From: Syntrophomonas sp. UBA5314
GTDB lineage: Bacteria > Bacillota > Syntrophomonadia > Syntrophomonadales > Syntrophomonadaceae
DNA length: 16,605 nucleotides
NCBI GenBank assembly: GCA_002410325.1
Contig: DHRK01000012.1
Coordinates: 1 to 16,605, forward strand
Reading direction: 5' to 3'
Part shown: positions 5,709-12,255 of the stretch, piece by piece
Numbering within the stretch: the stretch's first letter is position 1
Layout of the letters: each line of letters begins with the position of its first letter
The notes under the pieces: model-generated
What the model was told of the DNA's origin: nothing
Database searches by the model: none
Seen by the model: only the letters and a program-made list of their open reading frames with translations
Program-made: the position numbers and the translations under genes

Positions 5709-6959
5709 GTGGATTACATCGAAAACTATGTGCGAGCCGTAGATCCGGAAATCGCCGATGCCATCTCCAATGAAGAGAAAAGGCAAAATAACAGCCTTGA
5801 GCTAATAGCTTCGGAAAACTTTGTATCTAGAGCGGTAATGGCTGCTCAGGGATGCGTAATGACCAATAAATATGCCGAGGGTTATCCCGGCAAACGCTAT
5901 TATGGCGGATGTGATTATGTAGACGTAGCTGAAGATCTAGCCCGGGAAAGGGCTAAACAGCTGTTTTCCTGCGAACATGTCAATGTTCAGCCCCATTCGG
6001 GAGCCCAGGCCAACACCGCCGTTTACTTTGCAGCTCTCGATCCCGGCGACACGGTTCTGGGAATGAATCTCAACCACGGCGGCCATTTGACCCATGGCAG
6101 CAAGGCCAATATATCGGGGCGCTATTTCCGTTTCATGGAATACGGGGTAAGCGCTGAGACTGAAACGATTGATTATGATCAGGTTGAAGAGCTGGTCCTG
6201 GAGGTGCGTCCGCGCATGATCGTGGCTGGAGCCAGCGCCTACCCCAGGATCATCGACTTTAAGCGCTTTCGTGAAATAGCCGATAAAGTTGAAGCCTATC
6301 TCATGGTAGACATGGCCCACATAGCAGGATTGGTGGCAGCCGGTCTTCATCCCAGTCCGGTTCCTTATGCCCACTTTACCACTACCACTACTCACAAAAC
6401 CCTGCGCGGACCCAGAGGCGGACTGATCATGTGTTCTGAAGAATGGGCCCGCAAGATCGACAGCGCGGTTTTTCCCGGAATTCAGGGCGGGCCTTTGATG
6501 CATGTTATTGCTGCCAAGGCCGTATGTTTTAAAGAAGCCTTGTCTGAGGAATTCAGCCAATACCAGCGGCAGATTGTTGACAACGCCGCTGCCCTGGCCC
6601 GGTCCCTGGTGGAAAACGGCCTGCGCCTGGTATCCGGTGGGACCGATAATCACCTGATACTGGTGGATGTTCGTCCCAAAGGCCTGACCGGTAAGGAAGC
6701 CCAGGCTATCCTGGACCGAGTCAATATCACGGTGAACAAAAACACGATTCCCTTTGATCCCGAAAAGCCTATGGTAACCAGCGGCATCAGGATCGGCACC
6801 CCGGCCATAAGCAGCCGCGGCTTAAAAGTCCCGGATATGAAAGAACTGGGGGCGGCTATTGCCATAGCCCTGGATAATCCGAACAGTGAGGCCAAACTGG
6901 ATGAGGCCCGGGCTATAGTCGGGAACCTTTGTGACAAATATCCCCTGTATAACGAGTAA
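5709..6959 (+). CDS. glyA: Serine hydroxymethyltransferase
   Basis: This is a PLP enzyme that converts serine plus tetrahydrofolate to glycine plus 5,10-methylene-tetrahydrofolate, supplying one-carbon units. I place the start at GTG 5709 (416 residues, starting MDYIENYVRAVDPEI). The AGAGGAG ribosome site (5694-5700) is 8 nt upstream, and the N-terminus then matches the usual clostridial form. An earlier GTG at 5691 would put that site inside the gene. PLP-binding lysine is K230 in TTTTTHKTLRGPRGG. Other family segments are SENFVS, NKYAEGYPGKRYYGG, QPHSGAQAN and DMAHIAGL. Length and content are normal. Its DNA is clearly more GC-rich than the genes to its left. Confidence 0.95.
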   Translation: MDYIENYVRAVDPEIADAISNEEKRQNNSLELIASENFVSRAVMAAQGCVMTNKYAEGYPGKRYYGGCDYVDVAEDLARERAKQLFSCEHVNVQPHSGAQANTAVYFAALDPGDTVLGMNLNHGGHLTHGSKANISGRYFRFMEYGVSAETETIDYDQVEELVLEVRPRMIVAGASAYPRIIDFKRFREIADKVEAYLMVDMAHIAGLVAAGLHPSPVPYAHFTTTTTHKTLRGPRGGLIMCSEEWARKIDSAVFPGIQGGPLMHVIAAKAVCFKEALSEEFSQYQRQIVDNAAALARSLVENGLRLVSGGTDNHLILVDVRPKGLTGKEAQAILDRVNITVNKNTIPFDPEKPMVTSGIRIGTPAISSRGLKVPDMKELGAAIAIALDNPNSEAKLDEARAIVGNLCDKYPLYNE

Positions 6960-6977
6960 TACAGGAGGATGGCGCTT

Positions 6978-7439
6978 ATGAAGCAAATGGAAAGGCCGGG
7001 CTGGGATGATTACTTTCTCCAGCTGGCCGATCTGGTAGCCACCCGTTCCACTTGTTTGAGGAGGCACGTGGGTGCTGTTCTGGTGAGGAATGAACGCATT
7101 ATATCCACCGGATACAACGGTGCCCCGCGGGGTCTGAAGCACTGCCTTGACACCGGCTGCCTGCGGGAAGAGAGACAGATTCCTTCCGGATACCGTTATG
7201 AATTGTGCCGGGGCGTGCATGCCGAACAAAACGCTATAATCAATGCCGCTTATTATGGAATCGCTACTCAGGATGCGGTTATATATTGCACTAATCAACC
7301 ATGTATTATCTGTGCCCGCATGATCATCAACGCGGGGATAGTCAAAGTTGTCCACCGGGGCGATTTTGAGGATACCCTGGCCCTGGAATTGATGGAAGAA
7401 GCAGGTATTACCATAGTTGAAAAAAGGAATATGGGGTAA
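6978..7439 (+). CDS. comEB: Deoxycytidylate (dCMP) deaminase, ComEB-type
   Basis: This zinc enzyme deaminates dCMP to dUMP, feeding thymidylate synthesis. The 153-residue frame carries the deaminase zinc site: H81-A-E83 (GVHAEQNA) and P108-C109-I-I-C112, with E83 as the catalytic proton shuttle. The ATG at 6978 is preferred: AGGAGG (6963-6968) is then 9 nt away, whereas it touches the in-frame ATG at 6969. The N-terminal GWDDYFLQLADLVATRST and the GYNGAPRG segment are typical of the dCMP deaminase/ComEB group. It lies between glyA and a MazG-like gene, giving a one-carbon/pyrimidine nucleotide block. ComEB in Bacillus is named for its competence operon; no competence gene is nearby here. Confidence 0.9.
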   Translation: MKQMERPGWDDYFLQLADLVATRSTCLRRHVGAVLVRNERIISTGYNGAPRGLKHCLDTGCLREERQIPSGYRYELCRGVHAEQNAIINAAYYGIATQDAVIYCTNQPCIICARMIINAGIVKVVHRGDFEDTLALELMEEAGITIVEKRNMG

Positions 7440-7445
7440 TATATT

Positions 7446-7757
7446 ATGGATACCAAAAACCTGGCTTTACCGCGCTTGAACCGTCTTAACCCCACCCTGG
7501 AATCAACCGCTTTGAAGCTGATGGAAGAGGCAGGGGAACTGGCCCAGGTAATTGGCAAGTACCGGGGCTTAAGCGGAGAAAAGGTCGTTCTGGATGAGGA
7601 ACTGGTCGTCAAAGAGATTGCCCGCGAGCTGCTTGATGTGGCCCAGACGGCAGTAACCATGATGTTTGTAATGGAAGAGCAGCATGGCATTGATCTGTCT
7701 TTGATGGTCCAGGAACACCTGGACAAATTGGAGCAAAAAGGTTATTTGTCCAAATAA
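7446..7757 (+). CDS. MazG-like nucleotide pyrophosphohydrolase
   Basis: This 103-residue all-helical protein shows the MazG/dUTPase-superfamily metal site EE-X-X-E (E27, E28, E31 in MEEAGEL) paired with E61-X-X-D64 (ELLDVAQT). Such proteins hydrolyse NTPs or dNTPs to the monophosphate and pyrophosphate and act in nucleotide-pool cleaning. It is much shorter than two-domain MazG. The ATG at 7446 is 6 nt after the comEB stop, with the GGGGT at the comEB end (7434-7438) as ribosome site. Its pairing with dCMP deaminase suggests work on deoxypyrimidine nucleotides, but substrate cannot be read from sequence. Confidence 0.8.
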   Translation: MDTKNLALPRLNRLNPTLESTALKLMEEAGELAQVIGKYRGLSGEKVVLDEELVVKEIARELLDVAQTAVTMMFVMEEQHGIDLSLMVQEHLDKLEQKGYLSK

Positions 7758-7842
7758 AAGGATTAACAGAGTACTCAGGGCCATTTTCAGGAAGAGCCAG
7801 AATCGATATGTAATTTTGTAAATAATAAATTTTGTAATTTTG

Positions 7843-7868
7843 AAGGATTTTGCTTCGAGGGGTAGAAT
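7843..7868 (+). repeat. Direct repeat motif, copy 1
   Basis: AAGGATTTTGCTT (7843-7855), then 9 variable bases, then GAAT (7865-7868). The same 13 bases, spacing and GAAT recur at 8001-8026. Thirteen identical bases plus equal spacing of the second block within 160 nt is unlikely by chance. Confidence 0.55.
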
Positions 7869-7887
7869 GTACTAACCTTGTCGGTTT

Positions 7888-7915
7888 AGAAGACAAAAAG
7901 TATTTTTTGTCTTCT
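7888..7915 (+). other. 12-bp perfect inverted repeat in the atp leader
   Basis: Bases 7888-7899 (AGAAGACAAAAA) are the exact reverse complement of 7904-7915, with a 4-base loop. As RNA it forms a stem whose 3' arm contains the T-run, with more GC-rich sequence after it, so it could be a weak or bidirectional terminator for the mazG-like gene or a protein-binding palindrome. It lies between the two copies of the direct repeat. Confidence 0.55.
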
Positions 7916-8000
7916 GGCCCAAGTGAACAAAATCCCTTAATATCGGGTTTCACCCATAAAAATGGGATTCAATCGGGGAAAAAATTTGCCCGGGTTAAAA

Positions 8001-8026
8001 AAGGATTTTGCTTGTTTGTGACGAAT
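8001..8026 (+). repeat. Direct repeat motif, copy 2
   Basis: AAGGATTTTGCTT (8001-8013), 9 variable bases, then GAAT (8023-8026) inside GACGAATATGAC. It ends about 46 nt before the atpI start. It matches copy 1 at 7843-7868 in both blocks and spacing. Confidence 0.55.
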
Positions 8027-8072
8027 ATGACATGAGGGATTAGGTTCGGGACCAAATTAAAGGTGGGAGGTA

Positions 8073-8294
8073 ATGGCGGAAAGAAAACCCAAGAACTGGG
8101 CTAAGTCTCTGGCCGATGCGGTAAACCTGGTAACTTCCATTGCTGCGGCAGTAGGTGGATGTGGCTATCTGGGTTATTGGCTGGACGGTAGATACCACAC
8201 TGATCCCTGGCTCACTTTAGTTGGAGCCCTGTTGGGGATTGCAACAGCCATCAAAATCATGTGGGACAGGGTTAACGATCAAAGTCGAAAATGA
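8073..8294 (+). CDS. atpI: AtpI/AtpZ-type small membrane protein of the ATP synthase operon
   Basis: This 73-residue protein has two membrane spans (about residues 17-38 and 45-63) joined by a short polar loop (DGRYHTDPW), with charged ends. It matches the short AtpZ/AtpI family encoded at the head of F-type ATP synthase operons, implicated in assembly of the c-ring and in divalent-cation handling. It is shorter than the classic four-span UncI, so AtpZ may be the more exact name. The ATG at 8073 is preceded by AGGTGGGAGG (8061-8070). It is separated from atpB by a 158-nt structured gap. Confidence 0.8.
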   Translation: MAERKPKNWAKSLADAVNLVTSIAAAVGGCGYLGYWLDGRYHTDPWLTLVGALLGIATAIKIMWDRVNDQSRK

Positions 8295-8330
8295 TCTTTG
8301 TGCTTGCTTAGAGCGGATATTCTTTCCTGG

Positions 8331-8368
8331 AATATGTAACCGGGAAGAAACACCCGGTTATTCATATT
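8331..8368 (+). other. Bulged 14-bp hairpin between atpI and atpB
   Basis: Bases 8337-8344 (TAACCGGG) pair with 8353-8360 (CCCGGTTA) over an 8-base loop. The stem extends with 8331-8336 (AATATG) to 8363-8368 (CATATT) after a two-base bulge. No T-run follows. It is probably an RNA processing or stability stem separating atpI expression from the rest of the operon. Confidence 0.6.
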
Positions 8369-8373
8369 GACTG

Positions 8374-8389
8374 TGCTCCTTCGGGAGCA
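8374..8389 (+). other. UUCG tetraloop hairpin upstream of atpB
   Basis: TGCTCC (8374-8379), loop TTCG, GGAGCA (8384-8389): a 6-bp stem closed by C-G around UUCG, the most stable common RNA tetraloop. It comes 5 nt after the larger hairpin at 8331-8368. A third weaker pairing (8396-8402 TTCCCTA with 8431-8437 TAGGGAA) reaches the purine-rich ribosome site of atpB. Confidence 0.6.
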
Positions 8390-8452
8390 ATCTGTTTCCC
8401 TATAACGCAAAACTCTGGGATAAAATCCATTAGGGAAGGGGGGATAAAGCAA

Positions 8453-9136
8453 ATGATCTTTGGAATGTGGGATGGACCTTTATTCCATATTGGGTCGATT
8501 AATGTAGACCACTTGGTGGTAACCGAATGGGCAATCATAGCGTTGATTGGAATATTTGCATTTGCGGCCACCCGTAATATGCAGGTAGTGCCGCGGGGCC
8601 TGCAGAATGTCTGGGAAGCAGCAGTAGTATGGACCTACGAATTCTTCACCCAGTTGATGGAAGAAGAGCACGTAGCCAAGAAATGGGCTCCAGTGCTTAC
8701 GTCATTCTTCCTCTTTATTCTGATCAGTAACTACAGTGGTCTCATCCCGGGCGCGGCTCACGTTGCGGGCTACCAACCGCCCACTAGCAACTGGAACGTA
8801 ACTATGACTCTCGCACTCGTCACATTTTTCTCGGTGCACATCGCCGGTTTTTCAGAACATGGAGTACACTACCTGGGGCACTTTGTCAGCCCAAGCTGGG
8901 CAATGCTGCCGTTGAACCTGATTGAAGAAGTGGCACATCCGTTGTCCCTCACCGTCCGTCTTTTCGGGAACATATTCGGTGAAGAAATGGTTATAGCATT
9001 CTTGCTGTTTATGGCGCCATTCGTCGTACCATCTTTAATTATGGGCCTTAGCTTGTTATTAGGAGCTATCCAGGCAATCGTGTTTACAATCCTGTCTTCC
9101 AGCTATATTGCAGCTGCGGCAGGGCATGGCCACTAA
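8453..9136 (+). CDS. atpB: F1Fo ATP synthase subunit a
   Basis: Subunit a is the membrane stator that forms the two ion half-channels against the c-ring. The 227-residue protein has about five hydrophobic spans. The conserved segment LPLNLIEEVAHPLSLTVRLFGN carries the essential arginine R169 (LTVRLFGN), with E158-E159 upstream. It follows a purine-rich ribosome region (about 8434-8444). The N-terminus is short for the family, as is common in Clostridia. atpE follows after a 62-nt gap. Confidence 0.95.
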   Translation: MIFGMWDGPLFHIGSINVDHLVVTEWAIIALIGIFAFAATRNMQVVPRGLQNVWEAAVVWTYEFFTQLMEEEHVAKKWAPVLTSFFLFILISNYSGLIPGAAHVAGYQPPTSNWNVTMTLALVTFFSVHIAGFSEHGVHYLGHFVSPSWAMLPLNLIEEVAHPLSLTVRLFGNIFGEEMVIAFLLFMAPFVVPSLIMGLSLLLGAIQAIVFTILSSSYIAAAAGHGH

Positions 9137-9198
9137 ATCAAGATCAATGAAAATTTAGGCTCAAAGATATATTTTTGAGCGGGAAAGGAGGGAAAAAG

Positions 9199-9426
9199 AT
9201 GGGCAGTACGATAGCATTAGGTGCTGGTCTGGCTGTATCTATCGCCGGTATCGGTGGTGGTATAGGAATGGGAGTAGCCGGAGGTAAAGCTTTCGAAGCA
9301 ATCGCACGGCAACCCGAAGTCGGAGGGGATGTAAGAACTCTTCTGTTCATTACCCTGGCTTTTATTGAAACTCTGACTATTTATGGTCTGCTGATTGCAT
9401 TTATGCTGGTTACTAAAATTAGTTAA
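9199..9426 (+). CDS. atpE: F1Fo ATP synthase subunit c (proteolipid)
   Basis: This 75-residue hairpin of two membrane helices forms the rotor ring. The ATG at 9199 follows AAGGAGGG (9185-9192); an upstream in-frame TTG at 9175 would swallow that site. Helix 1 has the glycine-rich GIGGGIGMGVAGGK, the polar loop is ARQPE, and helix 2 carries the ion-binding E57. Aligned without gaps to the Na+-type Ilyobacter c subunit (from memory), M24 sits where Q32 is, T58 where S66 is, and Y62 where Y70 is. The site is therefore a hybrid: threonine and tyrosine as in Na+ enzymes, without the glutamine. Proton use seems more likely, but is not certain. Confidence 0.95.
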   Translation: MGSTIALGAGLAVSIAGIGGGIGMGVAGGKAFEAIARQPEVGGDVRTLLFITLAFIETLTIYGLLIAFMLVTKIS

Positions 9427-9466
9427 CAAAAAAACATGGTAAAAACACACAAGTGCTAAGATTTGC

Positions 9467-9500
9467 GGGCGATAGGGCAACTAAAGACGCCCTATCGCCC
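9467..9500 (+). other. 12-bp perfect hairpin between atpE and atpF
   Basis: GGGCGATAGGGC (9467-9478) pairs with GCCCTATCGCCC (9489-9500) over a 10-base loop. There is no T-run directly after. A stem at the 3' end of atpE can protect that message and fits the need for far more c subunit than b. It also shows that the atpF start must be downstream of it. Confidence 0.75.
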
Positions 9501-9536
9501 CAAATATTTTGGCATAAGATTGGAGGTAGCACATCC

Positions 9537-10166
9537 GTGACAATTAAAAAGAGACAAGTTGTGGCAGTAGTTGTACTTGCCATGATAATGGTACTGGGAT
9601 TTGCAACCCTCTGCATGGCATCAGAAGCAGCAGGCGGAGCAGCCTCGGCGCTTCATCAGCCTGAAGGCAAGCCCCCTGCGTTTGGTAGTTTATATGTCAT
9701 AGGCTGGTCGTTGGTGAACTTCCTGATTCTCCTTGCGTTGGTCTATAAGTTTGGGTATGGTCCCATCAACGCAATGCTGGAGCAGCGTACCACCACTATC
9801 GAAAGCTCTCTGAAGCATGCGGAAGAGGTTAAAGCTGAAGTCGAAGAAATGAGAAAAGAAACCCAGGCCAATCTTGCCGATTCCCGCCGGGAAGCCCAGG
9901 AGATAGTAGCCCGGGCAACCAAGGCCGCCGACGATGCCAAGAACGAGATCATCGGTAAAGCCAAGGAAGAAGCAAGCGGCATCAAGAACAAGGCTACTGC
10001 TGAAATTGCAGCTGCAACCGAAGCCGCCAAGGCTGAGTTGAAAGACACGGCTGCCAGTCTGGCTATATTGGCTGCAGAAAGAGTTCTGGGTCGGGCCATT
10101 ACGGAAGACGACCACAAAACCATGGTAAAACAATTTGTTAATGAGGCGGGCGATTTACTATGCTAA
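9537..10166 (+). CDS. atpF: F1Fo ATP synthase subunit b, with an extra N-terminal signal-like segment
   Basis: Subunit b is the peripheral stalk linking subunit a to F1. I choose GTG 9537 (209 residues): TTGGAGGT (9521-9528) is 8 nt upstream, while the earlier GTG at 9453 would translate through the 9467-9500 hairpin. The usual membrane anchor is at about residues 52-72 (YVIGWSLVNFLILLALVYKFG), followed by a long charged coiled coil (VKAEVEEMRKETQ and on). Unusually, residues 1-30 form a second hydrophobic signal-like segment (KKRQ, then a run of V/A/M/L, then CMASEAAGG), making the protein longer than the typical 160-170. It could be a cleaved signal peptide or a second anchor. atpH overlaps by 7 nt. 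Confidence 0.92.
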   Translation: MTIKKRQVVAVVVLAMIMVLGFATLCMASEAAGGAASALHQPEGKPPAFGSLYVIGWSLVNFLILLALVYKFGYGPINAMLEQRTTTIESSLKHAEEVKAEVEEMRKETQANLADSRREAQEIVARATKAADDAKNEIIGKAKEEASGIKNKATAEIAAATEAAKAELKDTAASLAILAAERVLGRAITEDDHKTMVKQFVNEAGDLLC

Positions 10167-10708
10167 ATAAGAGCGTCGCTAGGCGCTATGCCGAAGCGCT
10201 ATTCAGCCTTGCCCAAGAGTCCAATAAGATTGATGAATTCCAGGCCGAAATGGAAAAAGTCGTTGCAGCTCTGGCTGAAGTTCCGGAATTTAAAGGATAT
10301 TTAGAACACCTTTTAATTCCCGCCAAGGACAAAAAGGAAATCGTCAAGCAGATCTTTGCGGACCAGTTGTCCCAGACCACCCTCAACTTTGTGTTTGTTC
10401 TTATTGACAAGCGGAGAGAAGGGTATCTGGAAGTGATAGTTGACGAGTATAAAGCGATGGCAGACGAGTCAAAGAACATCACCAAGGCTGATTTGATCTC
10501 TGCCAAAGAGATCTCGAGTGATGAGGTTCAGTCTCTGGCTGGCAAATTGTCTGCATCCACCGGCAAGGTAGTGCAGCTCAATCAGGTGGTCGATGAGTCG
10601 CTGATCGGAGGCGTAAAACTACGCATAGGCGACCGAATAATCGATGCGACCGTTGCCAAGAGACTGGAGATGCTCAAAGAACAACTGAAGAAAATTAAGA
10701 TAAGTTAA
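10160..10708 (+). CDS. atpH: F1Fo ATP synthase subunit delta
   Basis: Delta (the OSCP equivalent) sits on top of F1 and holds the b stalk. The 182-residue protein has the family N-terminal domain (ARRYAEALFSLAQE) of helices and the C-terminal segment SLIGGVKLRIGDRIIDATVAKRLEML, which is the strongest family marker. The ATG at 10160 overlaps the atpF stop by 7 nt (ATGCTAA), with GAGGCGGG 9-16 nt upstream, so translation is probably coupled. Normal length. Confidence 0.95.
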   Translation: MLNKSVARRYAEALFSLAQESNKIDEFQAEMEKVVAALAEVPEFKGYLEHLLIPAKDKKEIVKQIFADQLSQTTLNFVFVLIDKRREGYLEVIVDEYKAMADESKNITKADLISAKEISSDEVQSLAGKLSASTGKVVQLNQVVDESLIGGVKLRIGDRIIDATVAKRLEMLKEQLKKIKIS

Positions 10709-10729
10709 GCGATAGGGGTGAGCACATAA

Positions 10730-12241
10730 ATGAGTATTAGACCGGAAGAGATTAGCGCGATACTAAAAGCACAGATTGAGCGCTACCAATCCGAGGTCGA
10801 GGTCAGCAATGTGGGCTCTGTAATATACGTCGGTGACGGTATAGCTCGTGTTTATGGCTTACAGGGAGCAATGGCTGGCGAACTTCTCGAGTTTCCCGGA
10901 GGAACCGTAGGAATGGTTCTGAACCTGGAAGAAGACAATGTCGGCGCCGTTCTTTTGGGACAGTATTCCCACATCAAGGAAGGCGACATCGTAAAAGCCA
11001 CCGGAAGAATCATGGAGGTTCCCGTAGGCGACGCATTGCTGGGTCGTGTTGTCAACGCTCTGGGTCAGCCCTTGGACGGGAAGGGCCCAATTAATACCAA
11101 TTCATTCAGACCTATAGAAAAGGTGGCACCTGGTGTTGTTACCCGTTTTCCAGTTGACACTCCGATGCAGACCGGAATCAAGGCTATCGACTCCATGGTT
11201 CCCATCGGCCGCGGTCAGCGCGAGTTGATCATCGGCGACCGTGGTACCGGTAAGACCGCTATCTGTATTGACACCATCATCAACCAGAAGACCAAGAAAG
11301 ACCTCATTTGCATATACGTCGGAATCGGACAGAAGCAGGCTACCATCGCCGGTGTTCAGACCCGTTTGGAAGAAGCCGGCGCCATGGATTACTCCATAAT
11401 CGTAGCCGCAACCGCATCCGAACCCGCGCCTTTGCTCTACATGGCTCCTTACGCCGGTGTTTCCATGGCTGAACAATACATGTCCCAGGGCAAAGACGTT
11501 CTTATCATCTACGACGACCTTTCCAAGCACGCGGTCGCTTACCGCGAAATGTCCCTGCTGCTCCGCCGGCCTCCCGGACGTGAAGCTTATCCAGGGGACG
11601 TTTTCTATCTCCATTCCCGCTTGCTGGAAAGAGCCTGCAAACTCAACCAGAACTATGGTGGCGGATCGATCACTGCTCTGCCGATTATCGAGACTCAAGC
11701 AGGCGACGTATCGGCCTATATTCCGACCAACGTTATATCCATTACCGACGGCCAGATATACCTGGAAACCGACCTGTTCTACGCCGGCCAGCGGCCCGCC
11801 GTAAACGCCGGTCTGTCAGTTAGCCGAGTCGGCGGCGCCGCCCAGACCAAAGCAATGAAGGGCGTTGCCGGACAGCTTCGCCTGGACCTGGCCCAATACC
11901 GTGAGCTGGCAGCTTTCGCCCAGTTCGGTTCTGACCTGGATAAAGCCACCCTGGCCCGTCTGACCCGCGGTGAGCGCGTTACCGCCCTGCTGGTTCAGCC
12001 CCAGTATCAGCCGATGCCGATGGAAGAGCAGGTAGTTTCCCTTTATGCAGGCGTTAACGGCTACATGGACGATATTCCCAAGGCTAAAGTCGTGGAATTT
12101 GAAACCGATTTCTTGAAATTTATGCGCAGTGCAAACGCCGACGTTCTGGCGGCCATCAGAGACACCGGAAAAATGGATGATGCTGCTACCGAAAAATTGG
12201 TGAAGGCAATAAATGACTTCAAAGCCACTTTTGCAGTGTAG
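10730..12241 (+). CDS. atpA: F1Fo ATP synthase subunit alpha
   Basis: Alpha is the non-catalytic nucleotide-binding subunit of F1. The 503-residue protein has the P-loop GDRGTGKT (169-176), the segment YAPYAGVSMAEQ-type region (MAPYAGVSMAEQYM), and the signature PAVNAGLSVSRVGGAAQ, which contains the arginine (R366) that reaches into the catalytic site of beta. Length is standard. Start ATG 10730 follows AGGGGTGAG, 21 nt after atpH. atpG begins 14 nt after its stop. Confidence 0.97.
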   Translation: MSIRPEEISAILKAQIERYQSEVEVSNVGSVIYVGDGIARVYGLQGAMAGELLEFPGGTVGMVLNLEEDNVGAVLLGQYSHIKEGDIVKATGRIMEVPVGDALLGRVVNALGQPLDGKGPINTNSFRPIEKVAPGVVTRFPVDTPMQTGIKAIDSMVPIGRGQRELIIGDRGTGKTAICIDTIINQKTKKDLICIYVGIGQKQATIAGVQTRLEEAGAMDYSIIVAATASEPAPLLYMAPYAGVSMAEQYMSQGKDVLIIYDDLSKHAVAYREMSLLLRRPPGREAYPGDVFYLHSRLLERACKLNQNYGGGSITALPIIETQAGDVSAYIPTNVISITDGQIYLETDLFYAGQRPAVNAGLSVSRVGGAAQTKAMKGVAGQLRLDLAQYRELAAFAQFGSDLDKATLARLTRGERVTALLVQPQYQPMPMEEQVVSLYAGVNGYMDDIPKAKVVEFETDFLKFMRSANADVLAAIRDTGKMDDAATEKLVKAINDFKATFAV

Positions 12242-12255
12242 GGTGGTGAATTAAG

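Larger units (their letters stand above)
7758..8072 (+). other. 315-nt leader of the atp operon with duplicated motif and alternative stems
   Basis: No gene is credible here (the 61-codon frame starting at 7850 has no ribosome site). The stretch begins AT-rich, with TAATTTTG twice (7811-7818 and 7835-7842). It contains a two-copy motif (7843-7868 and 8001-8026), a 12-bp hairpin (7888-7915), and competing short stems. CCCAT (7953-7957) pairs with ATGGG (7962-7966) over an AAAA loop, while GGGATT (7964-7969) can instead pair with AATCCC (7931-7936). The atp promoter probably lies here, but I see no clear -35/-10 pair. Confidence 0.5.

Noticed and set aside
5937..6653. 238-codon minus-strand frame inside glyA
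   Set aside because: Shadow of a strongly conserved gene; composition follows the complement of glyA codons.
7850..8035. 61-codon plus-strand frame in the atp leader
   Set aside because: No ribosome site, and it is built from the direct repeats and hairpin rather than protein-like sequence.
9175..9198. TTG start for atpE
   Set aside because: The extra residues are just the translated ribosome site (SGKGGKK).
9453..9536. Upstream GTG start for atpF
   Set aside because: The extension would be translated from the 9467-9500 hairpin and matches no b-subunit sequence; GTG 9537 has a good ribosome site.
11102..11698. 198-codon minus-strand frame inside atpA
   Set aside because: Shadow ORF caused by GC-rich codon bias in atpA.
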